Below, one piece after another: positions 11,487-21,364 of a stretch of 64,000 nt of DNA (the first letter of the stretch is position 1; each line of letters opens with the position of its first letter). Source of the stretch: Selaginella moellendorffii (Eukaryota > Streptophyta > Lycopodiopsida > Selaginellales > Selaginellaceae); assembly GCF_000143415.4 (NCBI RefSeq), contig NW_003314267.1:641394-705393 (forward strand). Reading direction: 5' to 3'. The notes under the pieces are model-generated. The model had not been told where the DNA came from, did no database searches, and worked only from the letters and a program-made list of their open reading frames with translations. The translations under genes and the position numbers were made by a program.

Positions 11487-12034
11487 AAGATTTTGGACTT
11501 CTCGGGAGGTCACTCAGCTAAATATTATTTAAATCCAAGGACACTTAACCCAAGTATCCTCAGACCCTTAACCAATTGCAAAGACGCTTAACCCTAAGTA
11601 TTCCAAAACCCTTAACCAATTAGAAAAGGGGGTGTATTTTTATTCATGGGCCCTTTCCTTTTATATTTAAAACCCTATGAATTGTTTCTTAAGTCATTCT
11701 TTTTGATTGTTTACAACACACCACGTTTCTTTGCAAGTACACACCCTCAACATATATTATTATATATTAATCTTAACATATGGTGTGATTCCCTTAAGCC
11801 AACTAACAAAGTCGGACCTAAGATTGCTCTAATACCACATGTAAACTTTTGAATTTAGACTTCTTAGGAGGTCAGCCAACCCAATACTATTCAAACCCAA
11901 GGACAATTAACCCCGTACATCCTAATACCTTTAACAAATTAAAAAAGGAGGTGCATTTCTATTTATGAACTTTTTTCTTTTATATTTAAACCTCTATAAA
12001 TTGTCACTTGGGTCATTCCTTTTTATTGTTTACA
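11487..12034 (-). mobile_element. TRIM-Q1: miniature LTR element
   Basis: Two copies of a roughly 195-bp repeat flank about 120 bp. The left copy runs 11487-11716 and has lost its outer tip; the right copy is 11840-12034 (TGTAAAC to TTTACA). Just inside the right copy, 11828-11838 read on the minus strand is TGGTATTAGAGC-like, a tRNA-iMet primer site. LTR, primer site, a tiny non-coding interior and LTR is the definition of a TRIM. Related LTRs are at 21110-21364, 38631-38824 and 46566-48671, and decayed pieces at 22905-23205. Confidence 0.7.
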
Positions 12035-14584
12035 CTTTTATTATAATTTATGGTTCGCCACTAGTAATAGGGTGTTCTTAAGTAATTTCATCAAGTAATC
12101 CTTGTTTATTTCTATTGCTCACAAGATTTCCCATAGGAGTAATGCAAACGAATTTATATAGCATAGTGTTTCTTGACTTTGGTTAAAGCAAAGACTTTGC
12201 TAAATCGAAGCAGTTAACAAATAGCTATAAACCTAATTGGATCTTGCAAGTTAAAAATTTTTCTTAGATGGGAAATATTTCTAGTAAGCAAGGAATTCTA
12301 CTATAGAGAGATTGGTGGTTGGGAATTGCATGTACATCTGATTGAGGGGTTCATTAGGTCCTTAGATCTCTCCAATGCTCCTATTAACTTCTTGTTTTCA
12401 CATTTTTGGAAGAGCTCGTTATGTAGTTGGCTATATGGCATAATATCTATGGGTGATGTGGGCCAACTAGGGCAAGTTCCTTTATTGGTATTAAAGGGTA
12501 GTAGAATATTGTATATCCTGATATTTTGTCATATAGGGAGTGATAAAATAGAAGGATTTGTTATCTTTCCTAGGAATAGGAAGAGGATCTATAAGATTCT
12601 TGGGAAGGAGTATCTTGTTGCATGGCGGGAGGGAGCTCAATTCTTAGTTCTTGGAGGAAACTTAAGCAATGCACCTAGGCAAACATTGATAATGAAGAAC
12701 AAGCCAAAGAAGAAGCAACAAGAAGATTCTATCTAACTTCTAATATACTTATGGTAGAAGTTATAGTGGCATCATCATCAGTAGCAACCACACTAGGAGC
12801 TAAGTTGCCAAAAGCTTTTGGAGAAATAACAAGGACCTCCTCAACTTTCTAAAAGCTACTAAGAAGGCTTTAAATGATCATAAAGGGTGGTTGAGGTGTT
12901 GGATTTTTCAATAAGGAAGAATTTTGAAATTAGGGATTTGTAGTGAAGCAAGAGGAACTATTATGTGATGATTTCACCTCCGTCCATATAGATAGAAAGC
13001 CTTATAAAGGAAGAGGGCCTTGATTCCAACCAGCATTTGGCAAAGGAGGTCCAAGATGAAATAATTTCATAATGCCATAATAGGAAGTTCTTTCAAGTAT
13101 AAATGAATAGAATTGTGAAGGTTATTTAAAATTTGGTTATGGAAGTGGATGTAATAACTGTGGGGGAAAAAGATTATAGTCTCCACCATCATGTCATCCA
13201 AGAAGTTTCAGTAATGAGGATGTTAAAGGCCCAAGGGCATACATAAAGAAGACACAACTAAGAGGTGAGATATTTGCCTTAGGGACCAATCAACATGTGA
13301 TTGAGGGGGTGAGGGGATTGAGGGATGTTTCTAGACCCCATGATAGGGGAACTTTTATTTTTTTTGGAGTGCAAAATAATTAAGCTATATAAATACTTGA
13401 ATGTTCACTAAAAAGAAGATCTTTATATCCTAATTGCCTATAATTCTATATTTGGAGCATCTACTTATAAAGGACCATTGATACATCTTTTTAGATGTCT
13501 AGAGGGTTAAAAGGTCTTGCTACACCATGCAAATGAGATGCCACTATCTCTAGCAAGTTTAAATTGCCTAGCTTCAAAGAAGATGGCAAATCAGATGAGA
13601 ATCAAGATTGGTTGGCAACTGTTTTATAACAAAATAGGTGAATGGCTAGTCAGCTTACAATATTTTGCTATAAGTTGGAAGTGTAATGTCCACTAGACCA
13701 GCTAGAGTTTGGTGGAATTCCTCAAAAGAAGAGTTCCTAGGGCATCTAAAGGGATACAAAATTATGTTTAACTAGTTTGAACAAAAGTTTGGAGATCAAT
13801 TTTTTAATTTAGATAGTCAAAGACTCTTGCATGAGCTTGCCATGGTGACTTAGAAAGATAGTAAGATATTCCAGACTTTTGTAGATGCCTTGAATCAGCT
13901 TGTAGTGTAATTGGGACAATCCATAGTCACTAATTAGTGTCTTAAAGAGTATTTCATAGAGGGATTGAAAACGTTCATATACACAATAGTGATATAGACA
14001 ATTGAGTTTGTTTATGGTTGAAAGGTTAAGGCATTGTGAGATTTTAGTACTGACTAGTTTGTCCTTAACTATGAGGTTGTGAAGCACCTCAAGTTGAAGC
14101 ATTTGGTGGAGCTCAATGGTTATTGGTTTGAGTGGTGAACCTATGTATACCTTGGGCCTCATTTGGGACTTGCCAATTTAGATTGGGATGAAAGAAATCT
14201 TAGTCACTATGGTTATCAATCACTAGGCTACTACTTGAGTTGAAGGCTCATTTACACTTGAATATGTACTTGAAGCCTTATAAAAGAATATTTCGATTCT
14301 TTGGTAGTGAAGGGGAGAAGCTCTAGGTCCCAATGACAATCCATATGGACTATAACATATAGGGGTGGAAAATCTATCTAACTAATAGGTTGATGAGGTT
14401 TTCTCTAATGGAAAAGGCATTTTGTAGAATGCAACCAAATCTTTAGTGGAAGCATCAGTGGAAGAGATAGTTGCATACGGTGGATATTGTGGAAAGAAAG
14501 CATTAAAATTATGGATTAGGAAGAAGTAGGCAATCTTTGAGAAGGGTGTCAAGACGGCTACTGAAGAGGATGAGATGCTAAGAT
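12035..14584 (+). mobile_element. R copy 1: LTR end and decayed gag region
   Basis: 12035-12480 matches the LTR arms at 26985-27330, 29600-29900 and 32640-32990. A primer-like site TGGTATTAAAGG follows at 12486-12497. The downstream sequence parallels 33020-33960 and represents the gag and protease part of an old Ty3/gypsy element, riddled with stops in every frame. The element continues at 20176 after the G2 insertion. Confidence 0.6.
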
Positions 14585-14945
14585 TGTCAAGACCCCCAAC
14601 AAGATCAAGACTGAAAAATGCAAAAGACAAAGAGAAAAACTAGTGAATAACAAAGAAGAGGCCTTAGACTGGTGTTGATTCAGATTGTGGAGAAATGGAA
14701 CAAGGCTAACCTATATATACTATAGGTTGATGAAGCTCCACCACTTTTGGATCGAGGACGGCCCAAATATAGTTGAGGTTGAGGAGGCGCCACATCATCA
14801 TCAGGAATGTGGCTCGAGACTTAGGAATCGTACGGGAAATCAAGAGTCAGGAATAGGGAAGTGTCTCAAGAGTCAGGAATGTGGTCTGCAGGTCAGGAAT
14901 CCGGTGAGAGTCAGGAATGTGGCAAGAATTGGGGGATTCCTGACA
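14585..14945 (-). repeat. G2 3' LTR
   Basis: 361 bp from TGTCAAGACCCCC to GGGATTCCTGACA. It is followed inward by the polypurine tract (GAGGAGGGGGTGC on the minus strand). Confidence 0.93.
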
Positions 14946-14956
14946 GCACCCCCTCC

Positions 14957-17900
14957 TCAAGAACGAGTGGAACGAGGACGTGAATGAGAACGAGGAGGAG
15001 GATGAGATGGGCGGCGAGGGACGGGAGATGGAGAAAAAGAATGAGGACTGGGACGAGAAGGATAGCGGCGGTGGAAGTCCTGAACAAGGTCAGAAGAATG
15101 AATCAGGTTGTTCGCAGGTTCCCAAGTGCGTTCTTTAGGTCCATAACCCTTCCAGTCGACCAGATAGTAGAGTTTAGACCGTGAGATCTTGGAATCAAGG
15201 ATGTCCTGAACCTCGTACTCAGACCCATCCTCGAGCTGCACTGGTGGAGGCGGAGGAATGACCCGATTTGGAATAGGATTGGGAATATAAGGCTCAAAGA
15301 GGGAGGAGTGAAAAACGGGGTGAATTTGATATGAGGAGGGAAGTGCAAGGCGATAAATGATAGGATTAATGATGGCAGTGATAGGGAAAGGACCGAGGCA
15401 TTTGAAATCAAGTTTGGGACATGGCCTGGTAGTGGAGATATTTCGCCTGAGGAGCCAGACTTTATCCCCAATATTGTAAGGGGGACAATCCTGACGATGG
15501 ACATTGGCAAATGTTTTGTGAGATTCCTGAGCACGATGGAGGTGGAAGGAGATGGAGTTGTGGATTTCCTGGAGGTTGGAGACAAATGTCTCAGAGCGGG
15601 GATTAGAATGAGAGGATTCAGGTGGAGAAGGAAGTGAGAGATTGAATCGGGGATTTCGGCCAGAGTTCGCAAAGAAGGGGGAAACTCGAAGAGAGGAGTG
15701 AACAGAGTTGTTATAGGAGAACTCAGCAAGGGGAAGGATATCGAACCAGTCATCCTGATGATAGTTGATGAAGCACCTCAGGAAGTGTTCCAACGTCTGA
15801 ATCGTTCGCTCGGACTGTCCATCAGTTTGAGGATGATACGCCGAAAAGAGGTTGGCCTTCACTCCAAGCAACTGCAGAAACCGTTGCCAGAAATGAGAGA
15901 TGAACTGAGGTCCCCGATCCGAAACCACATCTGCAGGAATCCCATGAAATCGGAAAATTTCCCTGAATACCAGTTTTGCCATGTCCTCGCCTGAAAACTC
16001 CTTGGTACACGGTAGGAAGTGTGCCATCTTTGTGAAGCAATCCACCACGACTAAAATGCTGTTGAAGCCTCCAGAACTTGGGAGATCACTCAAGAAATCC
16101 ATAGAGATGGATTCCCAAGGACTTTAAGGGACCGGGAGGGAACGAAGCAAACTTGAAGGAAGGTGGCGAGGTACCTTATTTCGGGCGCAAGTGTCACAGG
16201 AGGTAACAAAAGCTTTGATGTAGTCGTCCATGTGAGGCCACCAAAAGTCTCGTGCAACCAGCTCATAGGTTTTTGCAATGCCGAAGTGACCAGCAGTCGG
16301 GCTATCGTGGCACGCCATCAGGACCAACCGTCGAGCATCACCTTCAGGAACATAAAGCTGCTCCCCACGGTACAACAAGCCATCTAAGAACTCGAACTCG
16401 TCAAATCGCCAGCAATCGGGAGTCACTGGGTGTCCAGCCTGAAGATGGGGGAAAATGTCTCTGGTGAGGTCATCCTATTGAAGATTGTTTCTGATCGCAT
16501 CCATCAAGGAGGAGTCCTGAGGGGCCAGGGAAATTGCCATAACTTGAAGCCGATCAGGACCAAGGATAACTTGATCTTGTTGATCGAAGGCAGGATTACT
16601 AGGCTTGAGACTGAGATAGGAGCGCCTTGAAAGAGCATCAGGAAGGCCTTGAAGCTTTTCAGGTCTGTACTTGATAACAAAGTCAAACCAACTTAGGAAT
16701 TGTGCCCACCTTGCTTGACGACGGCTCAAAACTCGGGAAGTGGCAAAGTACTCGAGATTTTTGTGATCCGTCCAGACTGTTGTTTGATGGCCTGCCACCT
16801 CCAAGAAACGGCGCCACTATCCAAAGGAATCCACGATGGCAAGGAGCTCCTTGTCGTGGATTTCGTAATTGATCTCTGCAGGCTGGAATTTCCGAGAATG
16901 GAAAGCAACCGGATGAAGTTCTTGATCCGCTCCGAGTTGAGACAGCACAGCACCGATGGCAAAGTCAGAGGCGTCAGCCTCGATGAAGAAAGGTTGTGAG
17001 GGATCAGCATGGATCAAAACGGGAGCAGAACTGAAGGCCCCCTTGAGTGTGTCGAAGGCCTATTGGGCAGCAGCAGCAGACCAAGAGAAGGGAACATCCT
17101 TGCGAGTGAGATGTGTGAGAGGAAGGACAATGTCAGAGTATTGATCAATGAATTTGCGGTAGAAGTTGGCGAAGCCAAGGAAAACCTGAACGTCTGACAT
17201 TGATTGTGGAGGCTCCCATTTGAGAATAGTCTTAACTTTGGCAGGATCCATCGTGATACCCTCAGGAGTGACAATGTACCCAAGGAACTCCACAGACTGT
17301 TGATCGAAGGAACATTTCTCAAGCTTCGCGTATAGGCTGTGTTCTCGCAGCTTCGCCAGCACCTTGCGTACATGTTCATTGTGCTCCTCTTGAGTTTTCG
17401 AGTAGATGAGGATGTCATCGAGGTAGACGATCACCATCTGATCAAGAAACTCCCGAAAGACGTCGTTTGCCATGTGTTGGAAAACTGCTGGAGCATTTGT
17501 CAAGCCAAATGGCATGACAGTGTACTCGAAGTGGCCATAGCGGGTTCGGAACGCAGTCTTCCATTCATCACCAAGCTGGATCCGGATCAAGTTGTATGCT
17601 CCACGAAGGTCAATCTTAGTGAAGAAGCGGGCACCGCCGAGGCGTTCCAATAGGTCTGAGAGCAAGGGCAGCGGATAACGGTTCCAAACAGTCACCTTGT
17701 TCAAACCTCGGTAGTCGATGACTAGCCACAAACTCCCATCCTTCTTCTTGACAAAGAAGACAGGCGCTCCAGCCGGGGACTGCAAATGCTGAATATACCC
17801 CAAGGCAAGGTTCTCATCCACGTAATCTTTGAGGGCCTGAAGCTCGGACGGGGATAACCTGTAGATAACCCCCCACGGAGATGATGCTCCTTCCTGTAAA

Positions 17901-18799
17901 TCAATGGGACAGTCATAAGGCCAATGAACAGGCAGTACACTAGCTTTTTTCTTGTCAAACACATCCCCAAAATCATGATACTTCTCAGGAAGACTGATAG
18001 GAGAAACATGCAAAGCAAAAAGAAAAATAGGTTCTTCATGAAGAAGTTCTTGCATAGTGATTGTGGAGATAGGAAGAGGTGTATTACTAAATGGAATGAT
18101 GAGACAAGGATACTGTCCAGTGTAACATGGAAGAGAGGAAAAAGAAGAGGGTGAAAAATTCGTAGAGTCAGGAATAGATCCCCGATTTGAGTTTAGGGAA
18201 CTTTTCCTGATTCGGACTCGATGAACAGCAGGGGAAGCCCTGGAAGATGGTGATGTGGGAGGGACAAGCTGTAATTCCTTCCAACAGATCTGAGGCTGAT
18301 GTAATTGGAACCAAGGGAGGCCAAGCACCACAGAGGAGGACTTGCTGTTGATGATGTTGAAGGCAGTATCGGTGACGATGGACCCGATGTGTACTCGAAC
18401 GGGCAACGTTTCCCTAAGTCCAGAAGAGGGAGACACAAAATGCCTGCCAATACCTTCAACCCGCAGATCCCGTATGGTAGGAGAAAGAGAAACGTGATGT
18501 CGGGCAACAAAGTCCGTGTCCATGAAGCAGGAAGTTGCACCTGAGTCCAGTAGCGCCAGAGCCTTGAGTCCTGATTGTCCGGTGAAAGAAAGGAGACATG
18601 GGATGCAGAAGTTGTGGGAATTGGTGGTGACTTTGATGAAAGGTGGTGAGGAGCTTGATAAAGAAGAGAAGTGATTTTTATTCGGGGAGTCCAAACAGAC
18701 AGCTCCTACTTTGTTTGAACAAGATCGTTTCCCGACTGCAACAAAGGTGGACTTTGAGGCAGAGTGAACTCGAGCAGTCGGGGAGGCTTTTTGGGACAC
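14957..18799 (-). pseudogene. pol: G2 pol: protease, RT, RNase H, integrase, chromodomain
   Basis: Protease and RT are open from 18799 to 17060 (579 codons), with protease LLDSGATSCF, RT MPFGLTNAP and YLDD. RNase H is broken by TAG codons at about 17060 (CAG in G1) and about 16817 (GAG in G1), with another stop near 16475. Integrase zinc region and C-terminal tail follow (16426-16124). After a TAA shared with G1 an intact frame of 381 codons (16102-14957) carries the integrase core and chromodomain. The integrase half is better preserved than in G1; the rest is dead. Confidence 0.9.
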
Positions 18800-18927
18800 A
18801 CAGTTGCTTTGTGATTAGGATCAGCACAGTAGAGGCAAAGATTATGAGATATTCGACGTTGCTTCTCAGCAGGACTCAACTTCCCTCTAATGAGTCGGGG
18901 AGTACCAGAAATATCCATCGGGACCAA
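18706..18927 (-). pseudogene. gag: G2 zinc knuckle (nucleocapsid) of gag
   Basis: This segment carries a CX2CX4HX4C knuckle (CLYCADPNHKATVC), which binds RNA during packaging. It is in the gag frame but separated from the capsid by the TAG at 18964 that both G copies share. The protease frame overlaps it, offset by -1, from 18799. Confidence 0.85.
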
Positions 18928-18963
18928 AGCAGTAGGTTCAGGAGTATGCCCTGAAGACTCAAG

Positions 18964-19677
18964 CTAGGATTCCTGAGTCTGGGACGGGAAAATGGCGGCA
19001 CGGCGACTTTCCTGACGACGTTCAAAGAGACGATTGTTGCATCGAATAGCTTTGTTGATGGCGTCTGACAAGTCCGTGGGATCCTCCATGGTGAGCAACA
19101 AATCCTTGACACCGTTGTTGAGGCCGAAACGAAATTGATCAATTAGGGCCCGCTCATCCCACTGAGTGTCCAAGGCAAGGAGTTGGAACTTTGCAGCATA
19201 GATCAAGGCAGGACGAGACCCTTGAGAGAGACGTCTCATCTTTGTGGTGGCAGCCCGAACCCGATCCGTCTCGCCAAAACATACTTCGAGCTTCTCTTTG
19301 AACAATTGAAGATCCATCAGCTCCAGAACCACGACCCCTTTCATGCTCTTCTCCAGGAGAGGAGAAAACCATGACAAAGTTGCACCTTCGAGCAACGTCC
19401 CAATCACACCGATTTGAGACTCGGGAGTGGGGTACCGCCGATGTTGAAGTGCGAAGATCAACTCCATCTGGTTCAGGAATCCGCGAAGCTCCGAACGTTT
19501 CCTTGAAAATTTCACCGGGAAACTCACCTTCGGTTCAGGAACTTTGCTGGATCCTTGAGCTGAAAGTGAAGCAAGATCCTGCTACATGCAAAGAAGGGTT
19601 GCCTTCAACTCGGTATTCTCAAACTGGATTTTTGCAAGGACTTCAGCAAAGAAATCAGGATGGCTTGGAGAATCCAT
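18964..19677 (-). pseudogene. gag: G2 gag capsid
   Basis: The frame starts at the ATG at 19677, equivalent to 10856 in G1, and is interrupted by a TAG near 19582 where G1 has Gln. From 19527 it is open through the capsid domain (GATLSWFSPLLEKS, KEKLEVCFGETDRV). It ends at the shared TAG at 18964. Confidence 0.85.
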
Positions 19678-19771
19678 TGGAAAAGAAGAAAGAAAAAAGG
19701 GGGAAAAAAGGGGGAAAAAAGGCAAAGGCAATCAAACAATCAAAACGAGTTAAAGCAAAAAACAAAAAAAA

Positions 19772-19786
19772 CACAATCTAAATCAA
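19772..19786 (-). other. Candidate self-primer binding site of G2
   Basis: On the minus strand TTGATTTAGATTGTG lies two bases inside the 5' LTR. Compared with G1 it has one C-to-T change, which still pairs as G-U with the LTR segment at 19893-19879. No tRNA primer match is visible. Confidence 0.68.
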
Positions 19787-19788
19787 GC

Positions 19789-20175
19789 TGTCAAGACCCC
19801 CAACAAGATCAAGACTGGAAAATGCAAAAGACAAAGAGAAAAACTAGTGAATAACAAAGAAGAGGCCTTAGATTGATGTTGATTCAGATTGTGGAGAAAT
19901 GGAACAAGGCTAACCTATATATACTATAGGTTGATAAAGCTCCACCACTCTTGGATCGAGGACGGCCCAAATATAGTTGAGGTTGAGGAGGCGCCATATC
20001 ATCATCAGGAATGTGGCTCGAGACCCAGGAATCGTACGGGAAATCGAGAGTCAGGAATAGGGAAGTGTCTCGAGAGTCAGGAATAGGGAAGTGTCTCGAG
20101 AGTCAGGAATGTGGTCTGCAAGTCAGGAATTCAGCGAGAGTCAGGAATGTGGCAAGAATTGGGGGATTCCTGACA
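19789..20175 (-). repeat. G2 5' LTR
   Basis: 387 bp, longer than its partner because a roughly 30-bp block containing GAGTCAGGAATAGGGAAGTG is tandemly doubled at about 20050-20110. It has a TATATATAGG box on the minus strand at 19923-19914. Confidence 0.93.
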
Positions 20176-21109
20176 AAGAATCCCATTGAATGTGAAATTT
20201 AGGGAGTCAAGACAAAAGATGCATATCCTATGCCTCAGATTGATACAATCTAGATCAAATGGGGCAATCATGAGTCTTCTCTATCATTGATCTTCACTTG
20301 GCCTACTAGCAGATTGGTCTCACATGGGACAGCCAAAAGAAGACTATATTTGTCATGCTTGTTTGATGGAAAGCACATGGGAAATGATTTCCTGGCACAA
20401 GTTAGTATTCCAGCAGATGGGATGGGAGTTGAATGTTACTTCCTTGGTCAAGCACTGGATTGAGATTGTAGATGTAACTCTAATAAAGAAATATGTATAT
20501 TGGTACTTTGAGGTGAAGACTAAAACAACTAAGCATAGTGTGGACTCTATGCTGCTATCAAGAGTGATAGAGCCATTAGTCTCTCCATGGTGTGTTCCCA
20601 TAATGTTTGCACCTAAGTAAAATAGAAGTTTTTGGTTGTGTATCAACTACAAGCTATTAAACGATGTCATAACAAAAGATATGCATCATATGCCTCAAAT
20701 TAACATGCTGCTAGATTGAGTGGGGCAGTCTCAAATCTTCTCCATCATTGATTTTCAATCAACCTACTAGTAGGTAAGTCTCATATTGGACATACATAAA
20801 TAAGGTCTCTTTCAGTTCTTTTGGGTGCCTTTTAGTTCGTCAAATCCACCTACTCCACTCCGATTGAAAGAGGCCATTGAAGTAAGTTCATGGTTCTTTA
20901 AGGATGTGGTTTTCTAGTATGGGGCACTGGCAAAAGTTTTATCAGACAACAACAAAGAATTTGCTGGTGAGTTTGAGGCCAACTTAAAGATAGAAGGGAT
21001 TTAGTACTCAGTTTATTAGCCCAAGGCAAATGGATTGGCTAAAACTTTTGTTAGAACACTCACTAAAACATCAAATCACATATATAGGGAAATAGTGCTA
21101 AAAACTAGG
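20176..21109 (+). mobile_element. R copy 1: decayed RT and integrase region
   Basis: This resumes R copy 1 after G2. Around 20570-20760 a Ty3/gypsy RT is recognisable despite stops (SPWCVPIMFAPK, CINYKLLNDVITKD, IFSIIDFQ). Around 20920-21070 the end of an integrase core can be read (VLSDNNKEFAGEF, PKANGLAKTFV). It is parallel to R copy 2 at 33960-35300, strongly mutated and not functional. Confidence 0.6.
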
Positions 21110-21364
21110 TGTAAACAACCAAAGGGAACAACTCAAGAGATGATATATAGGGGTTCAAATATAAAGGGAAAGGGCCTATGAATAAGAGTGCTCCCCCTTT
21201 TCCAATTGGTTGAGGGTCTTGGGATATTTGGGATTAAATGTCCTTTGGGTTTGAATAGTATTGGGTTGGGTGACCTCTTGAGAAGTCCAAATTCAAGAGT
21301 TTACACTAAGAAAATAATACTACGCTGGGTTACCTCCTGAAAAGTCCAAATTCGGGAGTTTACA
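21110..21364. mobile_element. Q-type LTR insertion with doubled end
   Basis: TGTAAAC to TTTACA termini, flanked on both sides by CTAGG (21105-21109 and 21365-21369), a perfect 5-bp target-site duplication. The final 50 or so bases occur twice (to about 21308 and again to 21364), so this is either a solo LTR with a duplicated tip or a shrunken TRIM. Confidence 0.75.

Larger units (their letters stand above)
14585..20175 (-). mobile_element. G2: Ty3/gypsy chromovirus, complete, defective
   Basis: A full-length 5.6-kb relative of G1 with both LTRs intact (14585-14945 and 19789-20175), polypurine tract at 14946-14959 and all coding domains. The 5-bp flanks are AAGAT and AAGAA, a target-site duplication with one mismatch. 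It sits in the pol region of R copy 1: joining the flanks gives sequence collinear with 33841-33960. Its two LTRs differ at 14 of about 360 aligned bases by my count, all transitions, plus one indel, so it is not a recent insertion. Confidence 0.93.
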
